Shown here piece after piece: positions 45,920-55,572 of a DNA stretch of 64,000 bases; the stretch's first letter is position 1, and every line of letters starts with the position of its first letter. The stretch covers positions 17,036,933 through 17,100,932 of the forward strand of contig OX457036.1 in assembly GCA_949752735.1 (NCBI GenBank), read 5' to 3'. Under the pieces are notes generated by a model, which searched no databases, was not told the origin of the DNA, and saw only the letters and a program-made list of their open reading frames with translations. A program made the translations under genes and the position numbers. This DNA comes from Lumbricus terrestris. Its lineage: Eukaryota; Annelida; Clitellata; Crassiclitellata; Lumbricidae.

Positions 45920-46718
45920 TGTAGGACATTAGCCCCCCTGGACATTATCCCCCCCGGACATTATCCCCCCCGGACATTAGCCCCCCCGGACATTTTCCCC
46001 CCCGATTTTGCGTAGGACATTAGCCCCCCCGGACAAAGTCCCCCCCTATGTGCAAATCGTAGAATAATATTGGATTGATGAAAAAATGCAAGTTAAATAG
46101 AAGCTGGATGAAGGTATTTTTAGATCTGAAATAGAAGCTGGATTGATGAAAAAATGCAAGTTAAATAGAAGCTGGATGAAGGTATTTTTAGATCTGAAAT
46201 AGAAGCTGGATTGATGAAAAAATGCAAGCTAAATAGAAGCTGGATGAAGGTATTTTTGATCTTAAATAGAAGCTGGATTGATGAAAAAATGCAAGCTAAA
46301 TAGAAGCTGGATGAAGGTATTTTTGATCTTAAATAGAAGCTGGATTGATGAAAAAATGCAAGTTAAATAGAAGCTGGATGAAGGTATTTTTTGATCTTAA
46401 ATAGACGCTTTATTGATGAAAAAACGCAAGTTAAATAGAAGCTGGATGAAGGTATTTTTTGATCTTAAATAGAAGCTGGATTGATGAAAAAATGCAAGCT
46501 AAATAGAAGCTGGATGAAGGTATTTTTTGATCTTAAATAGAAGCTGGATTCATTTAACACAGGCCCATTGTTACATTTTGTGCATCATTTTAGGTAATGA
46601 TATCATAGACCGGGGGGGATAATGTCCTACCCCGGGGGGGATAATGTCCGGGGGGGCTAATGTCCGGGGGGGATAATGTCCGGGGGGGATAATGTCCAGG
46701 GGGGCTAATGTCCGTTTC
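45920..46718. mobile_element. Unclassified inverted-repeat element with GGACATTA-CCCCCCC arms and minisatellite core
   Basis: The left arm (45921-46048) carries five or more copies of GGACATTAGCCCCCC or GGACATTATCCCCCC; the right arm (46607-46713) carries about six copies of the inverse. Between them lies the 67-bp minisatellite at 46065-46552. Flanks CCTGTATCAG and CCTGTATCCAG look like a target duplication of about 8-10 bp. No coding capacity. Unlike the other elements, its terminal motif is itself reiterated. Confidence 0.75.
46065..46552 (+). repeat. About 67-bp minisatellite, seven copies
   Basis: Each unit is two half-repeats beginning AATAGAAGCTGGAT: one continues TGATGAAAAAATGCAAG, the other GAAGGTATTTTTGATC. 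Unit spacing measured between GATTGATG motifs is 67-68 bp. It is the core of the C-rich inverted-repeat element. Confidence 0.92.
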
Positions 46719-48049
46719 CCCTGTATCCAGAGGGTCAGATGTTAATGCCGGTGTCGTTTAGAAAGGTTGAGGATCCCGCGAGGATCAGAAGAATGGGGTA
46801 ACAACTCTTTTGAATAGAGGAGACGGTGGTTTTGGGAGAAAATCTCTTGTGATAACCAGAGTCAATTATCCAAGTTTCTCTACAGCCTGACCTACCTAAA
46901 TTCTGTACTAGCTGGCAGCATGCAAAATGGACAAAATGCAGTCTGACTTAAAGCAGACTTGATTCCATATATAACGCTGGTGAATATGTAGATCCCCATT
47001 ACTTAATTTCAATGGGCTGTTGATAAATTTCAAATTTTTACATTAGTGTAATTTATTGATAAATAATTTTTGAGTACGGTAGTTGTGAAAAATGACATTA
47101 GCCTACAGCGAGATTCCAGACAAGTAGGCTAGGCCATAATCGATAGGAATACTATTTGTATGGGCACCCACGGGAGGGTTAAAAGTCATTGTTACCGTCT
47201 TCAGCGAGAGCTGGAAAAATGCAAGGCAGAAAATTAAGAACTTCTTTATTTCCAAAGAGATTTCATTACTTAAATTTCTGACTTTCACTTAAGTGTATCA
47301 TTCGTAACATTAGCATTTCAATGGGAAGAAATTTCTTAAACCCAAAAGTAGTAGTTAGAAAAATAGGTTTCAATTTTCCAGGGGGGGGCAAGTGCCCCCC
47401 CTTGCCCCTATGTGCGGGCGCCCATGGTCATTGTTATGGAGGAATCTATTGTGTGTATACATGAACCAAGCAAGGAATGGGAGATCGGAAAGCTAAATCT
47501 CATGCCTGATCACTGAGAAACGCCTACCTCCAGTCACCCCTCTGGGTTTTCTGCTGGTCGCCAGCTTACCTTCATTAGGGTGTGTGCTTATCTGTCGTTT
47601 TGGCGTCTATTGACCAAGGAATTGTTGCAAAATTGGTCAAGTAATTTAATAAAAAATCCGATTTTTCGGTTTTCCCAAAAAACGGGATTCCATGTTTGTC
47701 AATCCCGGGATTACGGGATTGTAAAATGTCCGGGATTCCCGGGATCCCGGTAATCGGGATCCCGGGATTACATTCCCTAATACCAATGTCTGCCTTCCTT
47801 CTCAGACATTCACTGCAGGCAACAGCAAGTTAACAGATATCAAACTTAAACTACGTTGTAAAATTTGAAGCTCGGTAGTGGCTTATAACTAGTATTGTTT
47901 CAGTAAACGAGAACTTAAGGTTTTAGTTAACTGAAACTAAAACTAAATTACACATAAAATGCTAAAATAAAACTTAAAACTGAAACTTATGACATTGCCC
48001 AAAAATGATAATTGAAGCTAAAATAGTCGTAACTAATAACAAAAATATG

Positions 48050-48692
48050 TAATGGCGGATTTAGTGTCCCAGATTTAACATAGAAATTTTGAATTATGAA
48101 TGAATAAATCTGAGTAGATCAGACTAATAATTAGCAATTAACAATAGCCTAATTATTAATAATCAATTATTCATACTTAATTTATTGTGAATTAAGAATG
48201 AGTAATGACTAATAGACTAGAAGAAAAATAGATGGTACCTGGTCTCCCTAATTTGTCAATAGTATATAAAATTTACTGTTGCACTTGCCACTGCTGAAAG
48301 AAGTTTCAGCAAATTGAAGATTATCAAAAGTTGCATTAATTTCAATTGGACTTGCTGAGAACATCGACTTTGAATCAACTATAAATCGTTTTGCTTCAAT
48401 GAAATCACGCAGAAAGCAATTTATATAAACTAACAAGTTTCTGTGTAAAACTTGGATCAATATCCAATAAATAGCATTAATAAATATCTTTTATATATAA
48501 GCATAAATTTATGTAACTCAAGTAAGTATTCAAGTTCACAAGTTTAAACAAAGTTTCTGTTTTAGATTCTTCATTCTGTTTGATGTATTCGGCCAAATCG
48601 GATGAATTATAATTAATTTACTATTTTTAACTATGCCCTCTTGAAATTCTCCTCGCTTTCCCCGTGCAATAAAACCTAAATCCGCCACTGTA
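48050..48692 (+). mobile_element. Decayed hAT element with transposase C-terminal (dimerisation) fragment
   Basis: Left ATGGCGGATTTAG and right CTAAATCCGCCACTG are inverted repeats of the common CAGTGGCGGATTTA hAT type. At 48262-48420 the plus strand reads VALATAERSFSKLKIIKS and, after a frameshift, IDFESTINRFASMKSR. These match the hAT C-terminal dimerisation region (‘A-S-A-E-R-S-F-S-x-L-K'). It is the only transposase sequence of this superfamily that I recognise in the window. Confidence 0.8.
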
Positions 48693-48994
48693 TTTACCAA
48701 TAAATGTACAATTGTTATTCATTTATAATCTTACCCAACCTGTTAAATTGTCATTACATTTGTTTTTAAATCACAGCAGAAAACACTCAAATGTTCAATA
48801 AACATTACCATGTGACATACAGAAAAAAAATGTCAAGCAAATCTAAAGTGATTGAAAATTAGAAAAATTAAAATCCAGCAGACAAAGGAAGAATCTTTGT
48901 TCTTCTGATCCATTGTTGATTAGCAGAGGGAGACGATGATTAAAGAATTCGTTGTTCAGTGTTGACTGTGGGCATTGATCACCGATATCATATT

Positions 48995-49093
48995 CTATGT
49001 TTTTCTTCTCGTAATGTGATCGTAGAGAACCACTTGGACGTACTTGGTCGATTCGATGACTGTTCGGGTGGAATTGTCACCTGGTGTTGCCAC
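48995..49093 (-). CDS. CFAP299: CFAP299 exon 6 (terminal)
   Basis: [35 protein letters not shown]. Acceptor after CCTGTTTCACAG. The ending VVxxDHITRRK is the family's C-terminal signature. Confidence 0.92.
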   Translation of the reverse strand: MATPGDNSTRTVIESTKYVQVVLYDHITRRKT

Positions 49094-52000
49094 CTGTGAA
49101 ACAGGTTTAGACAAAAATTAATCCAGGTAGAAATTATCTGGTAGATCTTGTCATTGATTATAAATTGCTTACTAGCGACTAGCATGTACTGATAATGGCA
49201 CCGAAAACCACATTGTAGTCAATTCCACGTCCAGAAAATTGTTATGCACACTAACTGTCATGCATACTAATTGTTATGTGTACTAATTGCTATGTATTAT
49301 AATTATATGTGCTAATTGTTGTGTGTACTAGGTGTCATGTAGACAAATTGTTTTGTATGCTAATTGTTATGTATACCAATTGTCACGTATATAATAATGC
49401 ATATGTATTATGTATACTAATTATGAAACTGATTATTATGTTTACTAATTGTTATGTATAGGCTACTAATTACTGTGTGTTGAGACACTTGCACCTTTTC
49501 AGTACCTCTCAAAAACACCGAAATCTTCTGCTAGGCATAAAACGAGGATCTGAATAAGTTTTTCTCTCTCAAAAAGATTATAATTATCAATTATGCTAAA
49601 ATATCCTTGCTGCACTCTCTCTGAAAAGATAGTGATTTCTGCATAATGAATTTCTATCAAGGTGATGTTAATACATTGATTTTTCCTTCATTGGATGTTT
49701 GATAATATACAGTAATCAAGTATTTACATTATGGAGCACAGTTATAGAGGATTCCTCTAGTTTGAGAATGCTTTAATTTTGGGGTCAACATTATAGAAGA
49801 CTCCCCTAGTTTGAGAATGCTTTCTTACCTTGGGTTCAACATTATAGAAGACTCCCCTAGTTGGAGAATGCTTTAATTTTGGGGTCAACATTATAGAAGA
49901 CTCCCCTAGTTTGAGAATGCTTTCTTACCTTGGGTTCAACATTATAGAAGACTCCCCTAGTTGGAGAATGCTTTAATTTTGGGGTCAACATTATAGAAGA
50001 CTCCCCTAGTTGGAGAATGCTTTAATTTTGGGGTCAACATCATAGAAGACTCCCCTAGTTTGAGAATGCTTTAATTTTGGGGTCAACATTATAGAAGACT
50101 CCCCTAGTTGCAGAATGCTTTCTTACCTTGGGGTCAACGTTGAGAATTTTGCGATCCCGTTTGTTCTTGAAAAGTAGACCTGACGCATTCTCAGCAATGA
50201 CCTGGTAGTTTGGGGTCGCATTGGACGTCGAAGTCTGGGTTTCCCAGTTATAGAAGCTGAACAGGAATAACAATTCTATTCAATCTATTGTACTGCACAT
50301 TGAATTTATATAGCACCCTTCAACTGTTTGTGCCATCCGAATTACTGCAGAGAGATCGGAGAAGAGACAAAATCAATTAAAAGATTGCTCACAAAGTTTC
50401 ATCTCTTACATCTGCATTTCTAAAGCTCTGAACCATACAGCAACTTTGCTTTGCTTACCATACCACACACAAAGATGCATAACTTACAGACTATGTACAC
50501 TATCCATCAAGTTATACGAAGTCTATCAAATGGGCTTGGATCTCTTTTTCATACCTCTGGAGTCTGGACAACCTTTTTTACTTGACGCAGCACTAATAAA
50601 CAAAAATTAAGTGGCACCCTAGAAATTTAGAGTAAACAAATTATGATTACAATTACCAAAATCTGCATGAATGCCACCTTGTGTCCTGCAATGCTAAAAG
50701 TATGTATGGCGGTTTCACTAAATAACTGAAGTGCTGCTTTATTTGTCGAATGCTACCTTGATACCGATGCCTTGAAATGCATTAAAGTAAGTAAATAAGT
50801 AAGTAAGTAAGAACATTCTTTATTAGACTACTAGAAAACACACTGTAGTTTATAGAAATTAATGAATGATCCAAATATAAGTTTCTTTAATTAGGTTCAA
50901 CGGTCATCTTAAATAAGGTCAGGCAGATCAGATTATAATTCGGATAGTCTGATTGGATTCTTAAATAAGCTTTTAGTTCATTAGGTAAACACTGGCAGAG
51001 ATTTCTTCATAGTGGATGCCAGGGCTGTACTGGTAAATTTAGAGGCGAGTATACGCTGACCGGAAGAAAAACCCGACCTGTTCGTCCCCGAAATTTCTGA
51101 CGACCTTTTTTTATTCATTGAGCCAAAATCTCATCCATTTGCCATCCGAAAAAAGCTGACGACCTTTTTTAGTCATCCAGCCAAAATTGTTTTCTGATTC
51201 CCTGATTTACTAGCGTGTACGGTGTACCCTCCTTTTTACCTGCGTATACCCTACTTTCCGGGAGGTGAGTATACAATACGTTTTTTGCCTGAGGTAAGTA
51301 TAAGCTGTAAGCTTATACCCTCGTGTACAGCCCTGGTGGATGATAAATCTCTGCATGAATTTACAAACTAAAATTTCACAGCTCTACCTGAGGTCGGTTG
51401 GTTTTGGAACGAGTCTTTTCTTTCCAGAGAAATACACCTCGAAATCTTCCACCTTCAGACGATGCGCGTAGTCTATGAAGCCGGATATTTCCTGACTACG
51501 TGGGTTCTTGTCCCGAATGAAAATTATCGTCTGCAAACAAGTTTTCATTCATAAAACTAAAACTAGAAGTGATATAACCTTAATTAATTATTGTCAATTG
51601 ATTGTTAATTATTGTCAATTGACATTTACTCTGACAAATGACAATAATTACACATGTAAAGCATCCTAGAAGTGGCTTGCTACTGACGATGCTATATAGA
51701 TTGTCTGAATTACAATTACAGCCTTATGACAGTCAATTCTGCTACAGAAGGTGCACACTGTGCACACACAGTGGCTGTGCAGGATGGTTAGCTGACAGTT
51801 AAAATACTTATCGAACAGAAATTAGCTATGAGATTTTGGATCCATTTGTACCACTTTGCCAACTCGGCTGCAATGAGTTTACCATAACTGTTGAAGAGAA
51901 GATCAAGTGGCAAGGGAGAGGATTGGATACCCATCCTCATATTCCAAATCTAAGAAAACTTCAGTCTGTAACACTTCATACTCGTAATTATATGTTGAAC

Positions 52001-54586
52001 TTAGCTTAAGGAATTGCTCCTATGTGCAAATTTATAAATGCAAAAAGAAACTAAAAAATCTTGCAGGTTTCATCTGAATCATTATTAATTGGTGTATTAA
52101 AGACTTGGTCAGGTTTTACCATATTAGACACAACTCCAAAGTTAGAGACAGCGATAGAGACAAACCAGCAGGTCATACATTCACTTGGAAATGTTTGCAT
52201 AAAAGCAAGGACAGGCATCAATCCACTTTCCACCCTCTTTCCACTAAACCACTTACCACCATCTTTCCAATAATCCACTTACCACCATCTTTCCACTAAT
52301 CCACTTAACACCATCTTTCCACTAATCCACTTACCACCATCTTTCCACTAATCCACGTACCACCATCTTTCCACTTCCCACCATCTTTCCACTAATCCAC
52401 TTACCACCATCTTTCTACTAATCCATGTACCTCCATCTTTCCACTTACCACCATCTTTCCACTAATCCACTTAACACCATCTTTCCACTAATCCACTTAC
52501 CACCATCTTTCCACTAATCCACTTACCACCATCTTTCCACTAATCCACTTACCACCATCTTTCCACTAATCCACGTACCACCATCTTTCCACTAATCCAC
52601 TTACCACCATCTTTCCACTAATCCCCTTACCACCATCTTTCCACTAATCCACTTACCACCATCTTTCCACTAATCCACTTACCACCATCTTTCCACTAAT
52701 CCACTTACCACCATCTTTCCACTAATCCACTTACCACCATCTTTCCACTAATCCACTTACCACCATCTTTCCACTAATCCACTTACCACCATCTTTCCAC
52801 TAATCCACTTACCACCATCTTTCCACTAAATCACTTACCACCATCTTTCCACTGCGATTTGCTTCTTCCCTCTGAGCGAGTGCAAGGAGCAGTGGCTCCC
52901 TGATATCTCTGCCAGCACTTGATAAGATCCTGCAAGAAAATCAATTGATCAGACTTCAGTATTCGTCTTTCATTTGAGTAGGCCGACAGACAAGAATGCA
53001 GCTCTTATTACATTGGTCAGTCTAATTACAAGTTCTGTGTGTGACCGGTAGGGGACGAAGACTTAGAAAGGGAGACAGGCCGGGATGGTCCCCTGAAATC
53101 TGTGGTGGAGGACGTTGTTGCTTATATCCATCCCCAGTATTTCAGATATATTTCATAAATAATTGTAATTGTACATTTATATAGCGCCCCTTCAAGAGAA
53201 CTCCTCAGAGGCACTCCCAACCTGATACCAAACCACAATCAAAGAGAACGGTTTTCAAACACTTGCGGAAAAGGGGCAAAGAAAGACAAAGATGTTCATT
53301 ACGGAGACTAATAGGTAACTTATTCCAGAAAGACGGACCGAATAAATATAAATAGCGTCATGAATTTCCACAGTTTTTCCACTGTTTATCCATAATGAGT
53401 AAAGTTGTTAAGATGACAGCTTAAAATTCTGCAATGTAGAAATGCAAAAAAATTTAAACAGTGGGGAGGAGGCACATCCCTTCCATAATCCCCTCCCAAG
53501 GTTGGTGCTTCGCACCTTGCGGATCGTCATTCGGATATTTATTCATCCCCCAAATCCAGGACAAAGTGTCTTGGTGACTGGTTCTGAGTTTAACAGAAAA
53601 GCATTCTTCGATCAATCAGGATTAATGCCATTTTCTAATTGGGAGGATCACTGCTAACATTGGCCAATTGTAAAAACACAGTACATACACACAGGAGACA
53701 TACGTACTGAAACTGTAATCATAAACTATAAACTTCCAAAGTGCAACTAGAAAGCCAAATACAAGGCACCAGCCAATTCATGAGTGCTGTGTCAAATCAG
53801 AATGGTTGTCAAAGGGTAGTTAGAAGGAGTCCAAGTCCGGCTTCCAGATGGTCAGACGGTGCAGAGCTCTGCTATTAAGGTTGGTGTCATTAGGTTGAGA
53901 ACTGGAATGAGGAGGATCAGATGAATCAGGATAGGAATTGTTCAAAAGGTGAGACTTCAGTTTTATAGGTATTCAGAGTGCAAGCAACAGAAACCTGATC
54001 ACACAGGGACCAATAAACAGAGACTGGCACGAACTTCAGTGAGACTTACTTCTGCTGACTTTTCTTGGATAGGCGACTAGCTTCTGCAGCAGCTTTGCGA
54101 GCTTCAAACTCTTCCCTCTTCAGGACTTCACCGCTTCCTCTGTAACCCAGCTCCACCAACTGCCGAGCCAACTCCTCATCCTTCACAACCACACAAGCAA
54201 GCAAACAATGTCATATGAACTCAGTCAAAAACAATATAACTATGCGCGCTACTGTGTTACACATTTTGTGCGATATTCAGACTTAAGGGCAGGACGTATT
54301 TCACGAAACCGGTGATCGAAATCACATATAATAAATAATAATCTTGTCAACAGAGTATAACACTAATGAACTATAAGCATACAGTAATAAAAAACATACA
54401 TTTATGTGGAGTTTTACACAACAAATTAAATAGCTGGTTTCGTGTGTTATTCTGAAACAATAGTTAAGGCCAACTAACTTCCAAATAGTAAAGATCGAGC
54501 GGCGTTATCTGAGAATCAAGAAATTCTTCGTAAGTGTTGAATTCTGTGACAATATTATCGCTCGCTCCAGCGGTTTCATCCTCCAT
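48995..54586 (-). CDS. CFAP299: CFAP299 (cilia- and flagella-associated protein 299), complete
   Basis: Six minus-strand exons: 54586-54479, 54180-54050, 52929-52839, 51530-51388, 50256-50127 and 49093-48995 (stop TAG). They join in phase into 233 residues, the length I recall for the vertebrate protein. Recognisable segments in order: [99 protein letters not shown] and [11 protein letters not shown]. An in-frame TAA lies 9 nt before the ATG. The family is found in ciliated eukaryotes and is linked to cilia and spermatogenesis; its biochemical role is not known to me. The donors of exons 3 and 5 are the origins of two minisatellites. It is divergent from PGS1, 930 bp between start codons. Confidence 0.95.
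49240..49480 (-). repeat. Degenerate tandem repeat, about 18-20 bp unit
   Basis: A dozen or so variants of ACTAATTGTTATGTAT in intron 5 of CFAP299. Units vary in length and sequence, so this is an old or fast-decaying array. It does not touch a splice site. Confidence 0.75.
49740..50126 (-). repeat. Minisatellite (49-51 bp, about eight copies) derived from the CFAP299 exon 5 donor
   Basis: Read on the gene's strand, each unit has AATGTTGACCCCAA (exon 5 end), the donor position, AAAGCATTCT, then CTAGGGGAGTCTTCTATA. Two units, with donor bases at 49823-49828 and 49923-49928 (window strand TCTTAC), keep AAG/GTAAGA intact. The others have the donor changed to AAAATTAAAGC, which destroys GT. The two states alternate at first, suggesting amplification of a two-unit block. 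Confidence 0.9.
50127..50256 (-). CDS. CFAP299: CFAP299 exon 5, abutting a second donor-site minisatellite
   Basis: Encodes [44 protein letters not shown]; ends CCCAAG/GTAAGA in phase 0. Degenerate copies of the last exon bases plus donor are reiterated in 49740-50126. Confidence 0.93.
50790..50815 (+). repeat. (AAGT)n short microsatellite
   Basis: TAAGTAAATAAGTAAGTAAG type tract in CFAP299 intron 4, five to six units. Confidence 0.75.
51020..51335. mobile_element. hAT-like MITE, CAGGGCTGTAC family
   Basis: TIRs CAGGGCTGTAC and GTACAGCCCTG, flanks GTGGATGC and GTGGATGA (7 of 8). Length 316 bp. Contains the inverted core GACGACCTTTTTTAGTCATC twice. Lies in CFAP299 intron 4 close to exon 4. 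Confidence 0.88.
51388..51530 (-). CDS. CFAP299: CFAP299 exon 4
   Basis: [47 protein letters not shown]; starts after TTTGCAG, ends CTCAG/GTAGAG in phase 2. The donor is slightly weak (GTAGAG). Confidence 0.93.
51830..51960 (+). mobile_element. SINE-body fragment similar to 62490-62640
   Basis: Shares landmarks CCAACTC-GCT-CAATGA, ACTGTT, AAGATCAAGTGGCAAGGGAG and a following CATCC/CCT block with the SINE-like tail at 62507-62600. No tRNA-like head is attached here. Confidence 0.45.
52221..52855 (-). repeat. 26-bp minisatellite (about 24 copies) built from the CFAP299 exon 3 donor
   Basis: On the gene's strand each unit contains AGTGGAAAGATGGTG, the last bases of exon 3, followed by GTAAGTGGATT, the first bases of intron 3. 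Most units keep a perfect GTAAGT; a few read GTACGT, GTTAAG or GGAAGT. The array starts exactly at the real exon/intron junction (52839/52838). Because 26 is not a multiple of three, each step to the next donor changes frame; every third one restores it. Confidence 0.95.
52839..52929 (-). CDS. CFAP299: CFAP299 exon 3, abutting a donor-site minisatellite
   Basis: Completes lysine and encodes [20 protein letters not shown] then [10 protein letters not shown]. It ends at GTG/GTAAGT, and that junction sequence is repeated about two dozen times downstream (52221-52855). The choice of the first donor is supported by phase 0 and by correct spacing to TIIFIRD in exon 4. Confidence 0.9.
53165..53345 (-). 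mobile_element. LINE 3'-end fragment in CFAP299 intron 2
   Basis: Begins TTATATAGCGCCCCTTCAAG and continues ACTCCTCAGAGGCACTCCCA, then decayed sequence. Sense of the element is minus. Confidence 0.65.
53725..54025. repeat. Dispersed repeat, uninterrupted copy
   Basis: Matches the split repeat at 45780-45915/46722-46880. Includes TAAACTTCCAAAGTGCAAC and GGTTGAGAACTGGAATGAGG. Likely a LINE 3' region; frame not preserved. Ends about 25 bp before the exon 2 donor of CFAP299. Confidence 0.6.
54050..54180 (-). CDS. CFAP299: CFAP299 exon 2
   Basis: [20 protein letters not shown] followed by a basic helix ([16 protein letters not shown]). Acceptor AAG just before GATGAG, donor AA/GTAAGT; 131 nt ending two bases into a lysine codon. 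Confidence 0.93.
54479..54586 (-). CDS. CFAP299: CFAP299 exon 1
   Basis: [16 protein letters not shown] then [20 protein letters not shown]; 36 codons ending in phase 0 at GAA/GTTAGT. The acidic variable start followed by the conserved FLDSQ-x-T-x-LDLYYLE is typical of the family. Confidence 0.93.
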
Positions 54587-55516
54587 TTTTATTTACATTG
54601 GCAACAGAAAATCCAGTGACCTCTCATTATATCTCTATGCAGCAATAGCATAGAGTTGTCATCAATTTTGATCTAAATATAGATTCATTACATTCAATTA
54701 AAAAGTAAAGGCGTAAACCGGTAGCTAAAGCTTAACGAGTGCACCAGCTTGTTCACGAGTGTTCCTTCTTGTCAGAACCACGTCCTTCGTTATTTGGCCA
54801 CCCTTCTCACTACCCGGATGTTGACCGTTTGATGGACGATGCGGACGTTAGACTCTTGAAGGGGGTCATATGGAACTTAGACATAAATCATGTTCTCTTG
54901 GGTTAATTTGTTTCCACCCATTGACCATTGTTAAAAGACCATAGGCCTATGCTCTGCGTTCGCGACCACGTGACTTTGAATTACTATTAAAAGATTAATT
55001 CAATTTCATCTCTTGAGTACGTTTTAGGACTGTGTGCAGGAACCAGTAAACAATTTTTCCCATGCTCCCAACCTTGAACTCTGCAGAAACTTATTTCAGT
55101 CCATTTTTTACAAAACATTTCGTGTAATAAGTTGCGGCCTGTCAACCTAATTTTCTTGAATAAACGAAATATTTTTTAAAAAATATAGCTGGAGCAGCGG
55201 AACGTTATGCTCTACGATGTTTGCACTAGATGCTAAGGGCAGCAATTAACAGCGTTGATTTCCGTTCTTGCTTATAATATTTATTTAACGGCGCCGTAAT
55301 TTAGACGATGATCGGCGTAAATATCCGTTCTTTTACTTTTTGTTATTTCGCTGTGGTACCAGCACAGGCCAATCTTCGTTAGAAACTACCCGTTCGCTAG
55401 AAACTACTCTACCCTGTCCGCTAGAGGGTAGCGCGCTGATATAGGCCTATAAGTTAAGGATCAACTTTCCAGTCCTTTCCAGATAGAGTGGTCGCTGGAT
55501 TTTAAGAGCTTGCACG
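54587..55516. promoter_or_regulatory. Divergent promoter region between CFAP299 and PGS1
   Basis: The 930 bp between the two start codons must contain both promoters. The right part (about 55280-55450) is richer in CG dinucleotides than its surroundings. Two TAGGCCTA palindromes lie at 54942 and 55442. No TATA box at a sensible distance is evident. An in-frame TAG at 55484 bounds the PGS1 5' UTR. Confidence 0.45.
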
Positions 55517-55572
55517 ATGTCGACCTGTTGTCGGCTTTTGAGGCGTTTGCCAAATATCGGCGTTTTATTAAG
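55517..55572 (+). CDS. PGS1: PGS1 exon 1: mitochondrial targeting segment
   Basis: First Met after an in-frame TAG at 55484; 18 codons plus two bases, ending TTAAG/GTTTGT. The donor is weak at +3/+4 but gives correct phase with the exon 2 acceptor at 57940. The basic, alcohol-containing, acid-free sequence fits an import signal. Confidence 0.7.

Larger units (their letters stand above)
45780..46880. repeat. Dispersed repeat split by a younger insertion
   Basis: 45780-45915 plus 46722-46880 together match the uninterrupted repeat at 53725-53960 (shared landmarks: ‘acttc-aaagtg-cac', ‘gttgtcaaagggtagt', ‘aggttgag', ‘gaggatcag'). The interruption is the C-rich element, so the copy at 53.7 kb serves as its empty site. 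Confidence 0.7.
45432..47426. mobile_element. hAT-like TIR element nested inside 44689-47779
   Basis: TIR CATGGGCGCCCGCA and its inverse TGCGGGCGCCCATG, with exact duplication GTCATTGT at 45424-45431 and 47427-47434. Subterminal G runs at left (AGGGGGGGGCAAAATTT) mirror those at right. Inside are an old LINE end (45675-45715), a second dispersed repeat (about 45780-46880) and the C-rich element at 45920. Confidence 0.88.
44689..47779. mobile_element. hAT-like TIR element, outer shell of a nested set
   Basis: TIR TAGGGAATGTAATCCCGGG at the left, its inverse at the right, with an exact 8-bp duplication ATACCAAT at 44681-44688 and 47780-47787. Subterminal regions are dense in CCCGGGAT palindromes. 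No transposase frame remains; the interior holds a second complete TIR element (45432-47426). The TAGGG start and 8-bp duplication fit the hAT superfamily. Confidence 0.88.

Noticed and set aside
52221..52855. Regular 26-bp array considered as a CRISPR-like array or satellite
   Set aside because: There are no unique spacers; units are contiguous and derive from the adjacent exon/intron junction of a eukaryotic gene.
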